Part shown: positions 37,791 through 64,000 of the stretch, piece by piece | Layout: each line of letters starts with the position of its first letter | Position numbering within the stretch: position 1 is the stretch's first letter | Source of the DNA: Sambucus nigra | Taxonomy: Eukaryota > Streptophyta > Magnoliopsida > Dipsacales > Adoxaceae | Direction of reading: 5' to 3' | Length of the DNA: 64,000 nt | Assembly: GCA_949130495.1 (NCBI GenBank) | Contig: OX422215.1 | Coordinates: 72,555,244 to 72,619,243 of the forward strand | Notes under the pieces: model-generated | Seen by the model: the letters and a program-made list of their open reading frames with translations, nothing else | Database searches by the model: none | Told to the model about the DNA's origin: nothing | Translations under genes and position numbers: made by a program

Positions 37791-40700
37791 TGTGACACCC
37801 CGCCTAATTAAATACCGGGCGATCACTCCTTTATCAAATTAATTCAAGGTGAACAGTTGGTTCATTCTCAGCATCACTGTCGAAAAATAACTTTTCCAAT
37901 TTAAACACCCTAAATAATTAAGCTAAGTGTCAAAACCATTTATATAACATTTCTTTCCAAATTTTATTTTTAAAAAATATTTATTTATTAACAACATTTC
38001 AATAAGTAAGAATCACATCACAATAATCCTGGAACATAATCCGATTAATTAAAATCATTCGTCATTCGTCATTCGAATCCAATCATGCAAAAATTAAAGT
38101 AAAACATCCATACTGAAATAAATCCCATAGTAACAGTACTAGAAATAACTGAAATACAAATGTCCCAAATGAACAGATAAATAGTGGAAAGGGCGACACA
38201 TGCCCCAATAACTGAGAATCATAGAAGTGGAATCAAGTAAATGAAATCGTCTAAGCAAGTGGCCTGCAACTCCCACCTAAGCTGCAGCACGTTCCTTCCA
38301 AGGGATCCTAAGCAAGACGCCCCTGTGGCGGGCACCTGTAGTACATACATATATATACAAGAGAGAGAGAGAGAGAGAAATGGGTCAGAGCCTGATAGTG
38401 TATATGATTTAAAAATTCGTTTAGCAAGTATTTAAATTGATACAGGCCAATGCAACAACATATTAGTGCGACACTCTCTTGAGAAATTCTCACCTCTCTT
38501 CTAATGTGCACACCTATCTCACTAACCTTCCCAATGGTTTATCTCGTCATATATCATGCTATCTTTCCCCAATGATTTAACTTATCTTAGGTTATTCGCA
38601 GGATTCAAAATTTAACGATACAATTGTTTGAAAAGAATATTTCAATTAGTAACCAAAGTTCTTAATTTAACTTTATTAATCAATAAAGTTTTTCAGTGTC
38701 ATATTATACTTTCTCAAAACAAGTATTTATAATTTGTGTCATCAACCATATCCTACTTACCAAATCACAGTAGGCAGTTTCCAGATTTCAGAATTTCATA
38801 TATATATTAACTACTCGTAAAATATATATATCATAACAGCACCCCAAATAAAAACTATGGTGCGGGGATACTCTACTATCCAAAACCCCATATCACTCAT
38901 ATTAAGGGGAATACAAATTCGGAATCACTCTCGAATTGTATTAACACATACACAAACAATATTGAGGCGGAGTATAGATTCCAAGTCTCTAAGAGGATGG
39001 CACATACCTGCGTCTCTTAGGACCGTCTGAACTATCCATTCGATAGCCTGTACCAAGGATATCTACCTCCTAGGGTACGAGTCAATATCCCCCATAAGGC
39101 AACACATGATAAGATCGTCCCAGCGCGGTAACCTCGGGATAGCAAGTAGCGTGGGTACGATTTTCACACACAGATAGTATATGCATACACAATCATATAA
39201 CTATACTAATATTACCATATCAATATTAGGTATATCTCAGATCCCATAGTTACGAAATTTATTTCTCATATCTCATTAATGGTTATCACATTTAATAGTT
39301 CGTTTCTAACCTTGATTCGGTATTATTCCAACTTACCACATAACTCTCATGGCTTTATCCTCCCAAGTATAAAATTCAGTAGGTAATCATTAATTCCCTA
39401 TCATAACTATTTGACGTAATCTCTCACTTTAAATACGTAGCTTCATCGTTCCTTATATAATTATCCCCAAAATATAATTCTCGTCTTATATTCAAGGTCC
39501 CAAAATTATTCAAATATCCTACTGGTCTTCCGTATTTCCCAAAACACTTTCTTAAGGATGCCCAAGAATTATTTCACGATAAATTGAATTTAACTCATTT
39601 AAAAAGGGAAGTAGGAGTCTGCCAGGAGGGGTCGATCGATCGAGGTCTGGTGCTCGATCGAGCGAACATTCGATCGATCGAAGCTCTGGGCTCGATCGAT
39701 CAATCAAGCAGGTATTTCGATTTCTGCAGAATTGCAGTTACGGGTTTTATCTTCTAACTTACACCAAATCCATATTTTACAATCCCAAACGTTTCAAAAT
39801 TTGTACTACTAACATCCTAACATGATATTATACATTTCCTACGTAAAGCATGTCAATTTACATCACTAAACACGGATTAATCATGCCAAAATTCATTTAC
39901 TATCCAAGAACCCTAGAAATCTCTAAATCATGGTTCCAATCTGTTTTCCCAGAAATTTCCTTCTTATACTACATTAAAATTTCGTGGATTATCCTTCTAC
40001 ATCACCAATAATTTCCAGAATAAGGTTTAATTCATCACTACATGCAAATTCCTATCACAATTTAGGTTTTCTTCAATGTAATTCATCCCTAATCATTCTT
40101 AAACTAATATGAAGGATGCACCAACGAAATAAGCAAGATAAACACTTGCCTGGGATTTTTGGTGTTCTGATTTGCAGATGATTATGGTGTGGTTGCGTTC
40201 CCCATCGCGCGATCTACGCGTTGGTGGTGGTGGCGGTGCAAACGGATGGATTTTGTGCCTTGAATTTGCCTTGAGAGCTCTCTCCTTCCTCTCCTATGGC
40301 CGTCACTTGTGTTTTGAGTTTTCTAACCCTAGATGACAACCCAGATATCTGATATAGCCCCTTTAATTTTCGTGGGTTTAATTACCCAAAAATGTGAAAT
40401 GTCCAAAATGCCCTCCCGGGTACTAATTAAGCCTAAAAACGCCCCGAGACCCAAACTAAACCCCCGGGTACACTTTTCTGACTATCTCGACCCTTCCGGA
40501 CGCGTTGGCGCACTCAAAACGACCATATGAACAACTTATAAAATATTCCTTTTTATTTATCAATATTTAGTCCCGACGCGACACAGGCGCGTCCCGACTC
40601 AATTTCCAAAATTATCATTTTATTCACTCGTGACATTCAATATAACCAATATTACATATTACTTTCCTCATTAGTAATATTAAACAAATTTCCCATAATT

Positions 40701-40823
40701 ACTAACTCTCGTCACGTTAATAATTATAACATAATTAATTTCCGAATTTTTATTAAATAATTAACTCACATTAAATTTAATAAATCCCCAAATTAATATA
40801 GCATAAAAATACGGGGTATTACA
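37791..40823 (-). repeat. 5' LTR (right copy) of the nested chromovirus
   Basis: Same length as the left copy (3033 bp) with scattered substitutions and tiny indels, for example an extra 'gtcatt' repeat near 38060. It carries the palindromic array at 39631-39708 and the hairpin/TATA block at 38317-38394. Confidence 0.92.
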
Positions 40824-42244
40824 CCTTCGTGGCATTTTCGTGGATTGCTACAACGACTACTAAAGTATAGTAGTTATATTTATCCAAGTACCACTATAGT
40901 AGAGAGTAGTGCTAAACTTAAATTACCTAGTGAAGTTAAATTGAGGAAAGTTTGAAAGGGTCTTTGATAAGGACCATTCGTTGAAGTTTAAGTTACGCAA
41001 AGTAAGTGTAGCATTACTCAGTGGAAGTAGAGGGCTCAGAAGCTTTAGGCTTAGAGCAGGGTATGGAAATGCCCAGATATGAAAATTTGACGAAATTTTT
41101 TCACTCGTGGGAGAAATATTGAAATGGATAGGAATGGTAGTCGCCATGTTTAAGAGAGAGCATAATGTTTTGCTCAGAGAGGAATCTTACGGACGGTTTT
41201 AACCACAAATTCCTTTGATTGATTAGGAAGGAAGAGAATGCAGTTTCTGGATTATTCACATAAGGATCGGTCAGAGGCCGACAGTGAATAGAGAGTTATA
41301 GGGATAAGTGAACTTTGTACCGAATTAAGGTAGTTACAATGAAGAGAGAGTCCTTCAGAGGAATGATAGGCTCATTGGATAAGTGTTCCTAACACTTATG
41401 GAGAATTTATGTTCGTGAAACCCAATTGGTGGACATCCACCCGGAGGATTCATTGAAACAACGCTGTTGAGGCCGGTAGTGGAGTTTCCCTTTGACGAAG
41501 AAGTTAAGGGGACTATGAAGGCAATTGTTAGGATCGAGGCTAAGAGTCTGAAATACTGATAACCTTAACATGGTCGGAGTGGCCAGAGATGGAGAAATGT
41601 TGTAATGTGGAGTGTAGAACCATACGATTAGTCCTTGCCTAGTAGGAATTAAAGTACAAGAATAGGGTGCCGGAGTGGGGCATCGATTAAAGTAGTTATT
41701 GGTTCAGTTAGGGCAAGTGTACTATGTTCGGGAACCATTTGAAGTGGCAGAAGTAATTGCCAAGAATGTTGTAAGACTGAGTCGCAGTATTTCGTGTGTG
41801 TGATTTGAGTTTACTGATAGTACCAAAAATATTATATAGTGTATGTCTATGTCTATGTGTTTTTCTGCAGTAGCGGGGTTCTATTTTCTTTCATTTGCTG
41901 TAAAAGTGGGTGTTGATATTTTGAATTTGTATCTGGTTTGCACTGCTCGTTTTGTGTGTGTTATACGATTATAGTACTATGATGAGCACAATATGTTCTT
42001 GGTTGATCGGAACGATGGCAGGGGCTAATGATTGTAAGACTATCGTACCCGCGGTTCCAGGGTGGAACTAGTTGTTATTGCGATATCTCACCTAGATACG
42101 GGTTGAGCTCGCCTGTATTATATGTTTAGGTGGAACTTTTGTGAGTAGATGTTTCACTAACATGATTTTGAGTGCATGGAGATATGCAATATTTATTATT
42201 TTACATGTTTTACGCTGACATACCTCCACAACCGACAAAGTTAA

Positions 42245-42330
42245 GTAGTAGTGTATAGGAGGGGTTCCTTATTTGTATTTCTTGCGAGACACTCCACGCA
42301 TGAACCTTAACGATGTTGGGAGTGGAGAGA
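42245..42330 (+). repeat. Conserved ~70-bp motif, copy 2 of 4 (interior)
   Basis: Reads 'gtagtgtataggaggggttc' then 'cttatttgtatttcttgcgagacactccacgcatgaac'-like sequence and 'gttgggagtggagag'. It matches the LTR motif at 28753-28847 with a few changes. Confidence 0.75.
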
Positions 42331-42718
42331 TGTTACTGTATGCTAGGATGTTAATTTTGGGTGAAATTAGCCGAAAGTCATGTGATGATTAGGGGTTAAT
42401 AAAAAGTAGATGTGCGGTGGAAAAGCACTGGAAATGTTCCTCTCACAGCAAGTATGTGGGTGAGGCAGGAGTTAGAGAAATTGATTTGAGACTTATAGCC
42501 AGACCTTAAATATAAGGCAAATTCAGAGGAAATGTGTTTTGGGTATGATGTTCGTAACACTTTTGCAGAGAGTAGGCACCCCGGTTAGTTAGACTTTCCA
42601 TTTCGTCAAGATAGAAAGACATAGTGGTAAAAGTACGTTAGTAGGTTAACAAGGTAGGATTTAGAACGTTTTATTGGTGTGCCTTAGACCGTATTATCTC
42701 GATGATCGACGATGCGAG

Positions 42719-42809
42719 GGAGTAGTGTAACGGGAGGGTTCCTTATTTGGATTTCGCTTTTCGAGACGTCCCACGCATGAAACCGAGCAAATGTCGGAAG
42801 TTGAGAGAG
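42719..42809 (+). repeat. Conserved ~70-bp motif, copy 3 of 4 (interior)
   Basis: Reads 'gtagtgtaacgggagggttc', 'cttatttggatttcgctttt', 'cgagacgtcccacgcatgaa' and 'tgtcggaagttgagag'. It lies 474 bp downstream of the second copy. Confidence 0.75.
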
Positions 42810-43661
42810 GTCTTGGGCACTAGGGATATAGTTAGGATTGTACTCATTTTACGTGTGTAGGAAAACACACCGATCTTAAGACTATTAAGAGATAATGTCA
42901 GTAGGGTAAGTGGCGCTGATATAGGAAGAATTGAATTTCGAATTATCCGGGTTAGAAATGCGTGTTAGAACCAGGCCAAAAAGAAAGTGAGGCCTATTTT
43001 TAGAGAGAGTGTTACGTCTATGACGTTTGCAATAGTGTGCTGATAAGCACGATTTAAAGGGTGTGTGGACACCTTGGTAAGTTGATTTTATATACCGCCC
43101 GAAATGAAAAGGGCGTAGTATATAAAAATGAAGAATATTCTTTGGGGCAGTTATAAATGAGATTGGAGTTTGTCGGATGGAATTCTGTATGGGGTATGTA
43201 AGAATCCAATTATATAGGTGCAATAAGAGGTAGCACGCCCAAACTAAGCGATGAGACTGACGGGAGTAGTTAAGCGTTAGTGTAATTAAATTAGATATCC
43301 TAATGTAGATGAGTGGACGCCTAGTAATGGATCTCTGATGGGATTAATAAGTTAGAACGGAGAGTATAGACTCATTTTCTTCATATGCGGTAATATAAAC
43401 GCTAGGTGCGATGTGATGTTATTAGAGTCAACCTTACGACTGAGGTCGTGTTGTAGCATATGGAGACATAGATAAGATTGCTGTTAAGCTAGTGCATTAA
43501 AGTATAAGTCTTGATATAGGTGGGTACCGTGAACGAGCATATGGTAGGGTACCATTTGGCTTAATACCTTTCGACTTGTGTGTAACAGAATAAAGTGCGA
43601 TTAGCGATCCTAGGTTGGTAATACTCGTCGTATCCGAATTTCGGGGATGAAATTCCGTTGT

Positions 43662-43682
43662 GGGGGGGGGGGGGGGGGAGAA
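43662..43682 (+). promoter_or_regulatory. Polypurine tract of the outer element (17-G run)
   Basis: A run of 17 G followed by AGAA directly precedes the 3' LTR start TGTAATACCCC. The exact number of G may be unreliable in an assembly. Confidence 0.8.
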
Positions 43683-46600
43683 TGTAATACCCCGTACTTT
43701 AATGGATATTTAAATTACTTAAGTGGCGTAATTTGGTAATTAGAGGAAATTACAGTAAATAGTAATTTTGGAATTTATAAGTATAAATTTAATAATTGAA
43801 AATTTTAAAGTGAATAGTAAATATTAGTTTGTTGGTGTCGGATTAATATTTACATGGATTACATCTTCTTATGGGAGTAAGTATATGAGTTGGATTATTT
43901 TATTATATGTCGTGGGTAGGTGAAGCGACAAAAGAATAATATTTTATTCGAAACACGTGTAGAGTTGTGTTGGGTTCAAAAAGTAAATTTTTGATAAGTG
44001 ACTCGGATGGTGATTTTGAGCACACTATTGATCCCGAATGGGCCGAAATAGTCAAACTGAAGTACCCGGGGGTAATGTTTGGGTTTCGGGAGCTTTTTGG
44101 ACTAGTCGAGACTCACATTTAAGTACACAAGTCATTTTACAATTGGGTATACACCCAATTTCGGGTTTAAAATGGGGAGAAGCCTTATTTACCCAATTAA
44201 AAGCCCTAAGAGAGATAAAGAGAAGAAAGAAAAGAGAGAAAGGAAGAAAGGAAGGAAAAGAGGAAGAAGAAAAGGGATTTTCGGTCAAACTCTACGGGAT
44301 TCGACTCGAGGTCGTCGAATTTTATCCACGAGGCAAGTGTTTACTTGCTTTATTCCATTGGGTGTGTGTATCTCATATTATAGTTGGTATTTTGGGTTGA
44401 AACCTTTGAAATAAATTTGGGAGATTTGATTTTGAGTTCATTAATTGATGTGTTGTTAACTCTTTATGAATTCTAGTGTTAAAACCATGTTAATGGTGTG
44501 TATATATGGTTAGAAATGGAAGATTGAGAAAGTTAGGTTTAATTAAGTTATGGGTTTAAATCTTTGATTGAATGACTGAATCCCTTGATTTTAATTGATG
44601 TGTGGGTTATATCATTATGTGGAGATGTATATATTGCTGGTTGAGGTTGGATGATGATGAAAGAGAAGATAAAAAGCTTGGAGGTGCATTAATGGAGATT
44701 TATAATTTGGAGAAGACAGTGAATAGTAATGTAGCGCCTTACGGAGTCAATTTGGCTAGGAAAAAAAGTCGATTCGACTCTTGGTCAAAAAAAATGAAAT
44801 TTGTAGATCTTTTCGATATGGTCGCGTGGGCGCCGACCGCGTATTTTTCTGATTTTTTTTGGATTTATAATGATTTTCTACGGAAGGCTGTCCAAGATCG
44901 AAATCATCAATCCGAAAATCAAACCAAAAATTGGGAGAATTAAGGCCATAATTGTTTAGAGATAAATTTTAGGGGTTTCTAAATAATTTTAGGACTTCTA
45001 AATGGCTTGAGGAAATATAAAAACATTGGATTCGTAGAAATAAATCTGGGTAGGCTTTTTAAATGACTGTTTACGATGGGTAACGTTCGAGAGAAGTCTT
45101 CGGTAAGTGTGTTTATATATTTATGCGTAGAGAATAAATATGGCCCAATTACATTTGAGTGAATTCTAGAATTCGAGTAGGATGGAATTTGATATATGGG
45201 TTAGAGATGTTTAAGCTACTATCCGGTATGTCTTTATTGACAATTATTATTATAGGTGACGCGGTACCTATGGAAATTAAAATAAGTAATTATTACGAAT
45301 TGGTATATTCGGGTTTATATTATAATCCTTAAAAGTGAGTTAGGTGCGAGTTATATTTTAAGTAAGAGAATACTTGTGGTTTTAGTATTTTAATAGTATA
45401 AATACTTATTTACTATTACTAATGGGAACATTCGAGGTTTTGGATATCGCTATAAGAGTTTGACAATTATAGCCATATATATTGAGAAGTGATATATACT
45501 ATTTACACGGGAGTTGTTACATTATATATATGATATAGTTATAAATATATCTATGTGTGAATGATATATTTATGTGAAACATACCCCTCTAATGCTATCA
45601 TGGGAAGTTGCGCGATGTGGGTAAGGCCTCTGGCTTGAGGAGCAGGGAGCGTATAGTCCCCAGGCCATAGCGTACATTTTATATCGTGTGATTTTTATCA
45701 GGGGTGAGACGTGGTGGGTATGTTTCGTTCTCATATTCGGTGAGGAACTATGACCACTTCCCATATGTTGTGATTTGGTTTTTACCAAGTCGGTGTGAGA
45801 GTCCGACCGCTGGTACCCAGGATGATGTATAAGTAATTTCCTAGAAGATGATAACATTGAGAGACGACATCCTCGAGTTATAGCTTGGTGGGATAGTTAT
45901 TATACTTATGATTGTGATAGGTATAATTATACTTGTTGTGTATAATATATTGTTTGCATATGAAGATGAATAATTATATAAAGTAAACTTGTGTAAAGTG
46001 AAAAGATTTAATAAGAGTGATTCCCTTTCCGGTAGATTCATATCCGAATTTATATGAAAATGAATTATAGGTTCTAGTAAGAACTATATATATACGCGAG
46101 CTACATATGTATATCCGCGTTATGTGCTGAGGGCCTAATGAATCCCGACGATCAACATTGCCAGGTAGTAGTGTATCGGGGAGGGGGGTTCCTTATTTGG
46201 ATTTCGCTTCGCGAGACACCCCACGCACGAACGTAGAGCAAGGTTGGGAATGGGGAGAAGTTTAGCCCTTACTACTCGGGTACGAGGATTTTTAGAGGAT
46301 GTTTGAATGGTTTAGTTGGGCAGGGTAGCTTAACTAGGTTGTTTAAAAGATATGCGATAGGTGTGCACTATTAGAAGAGGGGTGAGGGGTATCTCATGGG
46401 AGTGCGATACCAATTTAAATATGAGATAAATTCATATTTTTTTAAATATATCATCTATGCACTTGCTAAACATTTTCAAAACTTAGGCTCTGACCCATTT
46501 TCTCCATTTTCCCCTCTTTTGCTATATATGTATATATATTAGGTGTCCAGACACATGGACGCCTGGATGATGATTCTTTCGAGTTAGACGTTCGCTGCAG

Positions 46601-46981
46601 CAGCTGTGGATGGATGTTAGACGCTTATATTCTTATGATCTATATAGGAAGCATTGTAATAACATTCGAGCCGATAACCCAATTGTATTCATTTATTCTT
46701 TTACCGCCTTTTAGTGTGGCATTCGATTTGGATGTATTATGTTAACCGAGTGTTCGGTTATTTTTATCTCATTTCAGTTCGTGTATATAAACTGTTGTGC
46801 TTGATTTATTTGAATGGTTTGGTTAAAAAGATTAGTTAAATAAAATTTTGATTCCAGCCTAATAGGTTATTAGTAATTAAGTTGGTTTTTGACAGTGATG
46901 CTGAGAATGAACCATATGAGACTCCTATTTTAATTTGGTATAAGATTAATCACCCGGTATTTTATTAAGTGGGGTGTCAAA
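43683..46981 (+). repeat. 3' LTR of the outer element
   Basis: Matches the 5' LTR with many substitutions and small deletions (30 bp shorter). The last bases are GGTGTCAAA against GGTGTCACA in the 5' copy. It holds the fourth copy of the conserved motif (46166-46260) and the hairpin/TATA block (46484-46564). Confidence 0.85.
46166..46260 (+). repeat. Conserved ~70-bp motif, copy 4 of 4 (3' LTR)
   Basis: Nearly identical to the 5' LTR copy, including 'gggttccttatttggatttc' and 'gcgagacaccccacgcacgaa'. Confidence 0.78.
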
Positions 46982-46986
46982 TTTAT

Positions 46987-48517
46987 GTAAGTGTTAAGGA
47001 CTTTTCTTGCCACTGATAATTCATGTAAGTCTTTTGGTTGATCGTTTTGTGGTAAAGATAACCACACTGTAACACGAAGTTTTGTGACTTAGTCTAATTG
47101 AACTAAATTGTTAGGGAAATTAGGATATCTCCAAGGATTTCAAGGATTAAGTTCACATGACATGATACTTTGATATTTGATTTGTAACATATAGAATTTG
47201 AGACGATTTTTCCAAACCTTAGTTTTGTCTAATGAAAGTATCTTTTAAAAGGGATTTTATTTATCTTTGTATCCTGAATAAATGAAAAAATTAGACATAC
47301 CCCCCCCCCCCCCCCCCGGTTTTTTAAAATAATATAGTTACTCTTGCCATCTAACGGATTACTAACACCGTTAACTAATTCGTATAATCGATAATGAGAC
47401 TTTACCCCCATGTTAGTTTTAAAAAAAATACCTTTTAATTCATATTCCACTCCATTTTTTTCTCCCAACTCAAACTCTAATTCTAAATGAATAACAAAAT
47501 ATTAACACAAATCAAAATTCTAAATAGTTACATAACACAAAATAAATGCAAATCCAAACAAAAAATCACAAGTTTCAAATTAATATCTCTTATTTCAAAA
47601 TGAAAAAAAATCAAAACCCTAAATTTTAAAGAAATAATTTACAATTATGTGTAGAATTAGAAGAAATCAAAATAACCCGAGATTGAAATCCAAATTGATC
47701 ATTTGGAAAACTATTTTCAAATACAAATCCTTATTGTTTCATTCGTTTTGATTAAAATATTATGAAAAATTAGACAATCTGAATCTATGTTGTTTGTTGC
47801 TTCAATCAATTGAAACCCATATTATTTGAATCGAGTTGTGTGACAAATGATTCAAATGACAATAGGAACAATTTGAACAATCAAACGATGTGAATGCTCT
47901 GCAGTTTAATAATTTGAATGCAAGTTAAACGATTTAGATTTATATTGTTCGGCTCTGAAATTCAACTTGTTTGAAACCCAAATAATCATTTGACGGACTA
48001 AGATCGATGGAGATGGAGAAACCCAGATTCAGTGTAATAGTTCCAAAATCTGCATATTAATTATAATGTACTCATTCCATATGTTGTGATATATAATTGT
48101 TCATTTTTAGTCGATTTGATTTTAATTTTTTTTAATAATAATGGTAAAAAAAAGCTAGGCTTTTGAGTTTTTTAATCATGTTATAAGAATTATGAGACAA
48201 GTATCATTTTTCATTAAAAAAAAAGAACGATTAAAAAGCCAATGATGATTTGAATAGTTATGAAACTCAATACAAGTCTAAAATATTTTTTTCTTTTTAG
48301 AAAACAACGCTAAAAGTCAAAAACAAAAAATTGGTGATGAATTACGAAAGAAAGCAGGTGAGATATAGGTGGGTGGGTGAGAAACTTGTGAGTTACCATT
48401 TTACCCCTCATTGTGGTTGCATGCTAAATAATCCCAAATTTGAAACATTGTATTTATCGCCACTTTCACTCTCTACGGAGCTTCCAAAGCCAAAAGCCAA
48501 CACATATTTTTCTCCTT
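46987..48517. other. Upstream region of the FabG gene
   Basis: About 1.5 kb between the outer element and the FabG TATA box. AT-rich, with an 18-C run (47300-47317) and no gene. It presumably contains the FabG promoter. I cannot name specific regulatory sites besides the TATA box. Confidence 0.5.
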
Positions 48518-48525
48518 TATAAATA
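48518..48525 (+). promoter_or_regulatory. TATA box of the FabG gene
   Basis: TATAAATA lies 60 bp upstream of the start codon. Transcription would begin about 25-35 bp downstream, leaving a short 5' leader of roughly 30-40 bases with a pyrimidine-rich sequence. Confidence 0.7.
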
Positions 48526-48584
48526 CAACATTTCATTTCCTGTCTGTGTCTTTTGTTGCCACCTTCATAACCACTTTTTCTCTA

Positions 48585-63743
<15,159 letters not shown>

Positions 63744-64000
63744 GTGACTAAGTACCCTATATATAATTTTTTTCGTGTATTTCTGTTTACTGATGGTTTG
63801 CATTGACTCTTCGTGTTTCTTTTTCTTGGTAACTCCTAATATCAATCGTTAATCTTTTCTTCTGATTTTTCTGCGGAAGAATGCTTCGGACGCTTTTGAT
63901 TAAAAAGTTATAAACAAATAAAAATTAACTCATTGCTATAAAAAGTTGGAAAAAGAGATGTGGTTTGATGAGATATTCTTTTACTTGTCCACTCTTTTAT

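Larger units (their letters stand above)
29881..40823 (-). mobile_element. Tekay/Del-type Ty3 chromovirus, 10.9 kb, nested in the outer element
   Basis: Two 3033-bp LTRs (29881-32913 and 37791-40823) are flanked by the perfect 5-mer CCTTC (29876-29880 and 40824-40828). The element reads on the - strand: primer site next to the right LTR, purine tract next to the left LTR, and gag, zinc knuckle, protease, RT, RNase H, integrase, chromodomain in order. Gene order and the C-terminal chromodomain place it in the chromovirus branch; length and 3-kb LTRs fit Tekay/Del. I counted roughly 45-50 differences between LTRs (about 1.5%), so the insertion is fairly recent, yet the coding region carries at least eleven in-frame stops and one or more frameshifts. 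Confidence 0.93.
40829..43682 (+). other. Interior of the outer element, 3' of the nested insertion
   Basis: 2.85 kb without an intact open frame or a recognisable gag-pol motif. It contains two copies of the four-copy motif (42245-42330, 42719-42809). Near the end, 'ccgaatttcggggatgaaat' and a 17-G run with 'agaa' (43662-43682) form the polypurine tract. GC content is higher than in flanking DNA. It may be decayed coding sequence of a relative, but I cannot support that. Confidence 0.6.
26249..46981 (+). mobile_element. Outer non-autonomous LTR retrotransposon, split by a nested chromovirus
   Basis: LTRs of 3329 bp (26249-29577) and 3299 bp (43683-46981) are flanked by the perfect 5-mer TTTAT (26244-26248 and 46982-46986). 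The first LTR base pair is TT instead of TG. Its + orientation is given by the primer site after the left LTR and the polypurine tract before the right LTR. Without the nested insertion the element is about 9.8 kb, with an interior of only about 3.2 kb (29578-29880 plus 40829-43682). The interior shows no gag, RT or integrase. LTR tips (TGTAATACCCCGTA..GGTGTCACA), leader and 3' region match those of the nested Tekay-like element, so it probably used that family's proteins. Confidence 0.88.

Noticed and set aside
43480..43600. 'ggtaccatttggcttaatacc' as a remnant of the RT motif PFGL in the outer element
   Set aside because: A single short similarity without neighbouring RT motifs; not enough to claim a decayed pol.

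Overview
This window looks like plant nuclear DNA, most likely from a eudicot. It is AT-rich, dominated by transposable elements, and holds one recognisable host gene with plant-type GT..AG introns. The species cannot be named from the sequence.

Layout: (1) 1-8.6 kb holds no host gene: a Mutator-like MITE (1275-1496), a block resembling conserved Tat/Ogre retrotransposon sequence near 5 kb, and three tandem-repeat fields (periods about 94, 172 and 50 bp). (2) 8650-16573 is an LTR element with Tat/Ogre-like primer-binding site and no gag-pol; it is filled with tandem arrays and a 1.8-kb hAT deletion derivative. (3) 19689-22375 is a short LTR element (TSD GACTT, Reina-like tips) whose only long ORF is an unrecognised 229-residue protein with internal repeats. 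(4) 24114-24640 is a near-perfect 527-bp inverted repeat. (5) 26249-46981 is a nested pair. The outer LTR element (TSD TTTAT, + strand) has no recognisable gag-pol. It was split in its 5' leader by a 10.9-kb Tekay/Del-type chromovirus (29881-40823, TSD CCTTC, - strand) that carries gag, zinc knuckle, protease, RT, RNase H, integrase and chromodomain, all broken by stop codons. The two share LTR tips, primer site, about 100 bp of leader and the 3' polypurine region, so the outer one looks like a non-autonomous partner of the inner family.

(6) 48.5 kb to the end is the 5' part of a nuclear gene for plastid 3-oxoacyl-ACP reductase (FabG): TATA box, transit-peptide exon 1, exon 2 with the Rossmann motif, exon 3, then the gene leaves the window. 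Its introns are 8.2 and 6.6 kb because of insertions. Intron 1 carries an RTE-clade LINE cut by a solo LTR (TSD TACGG). Intron 2 carries an Au-like SINE (15-bp TSD), a gag-only Copia/SIRE-like element on the - strand, and a small hAT-type MITE.

Apart from FabG I see no intact host gene. The main interest lies in how the elements relate: shared cis-signals between the nested pair, a four-copy motif in the outer element, palindromic arrays inside three LTR families, and the unknown ORF of the short element. All calls come from reading the sequence by eye; no database search or alignment was run.
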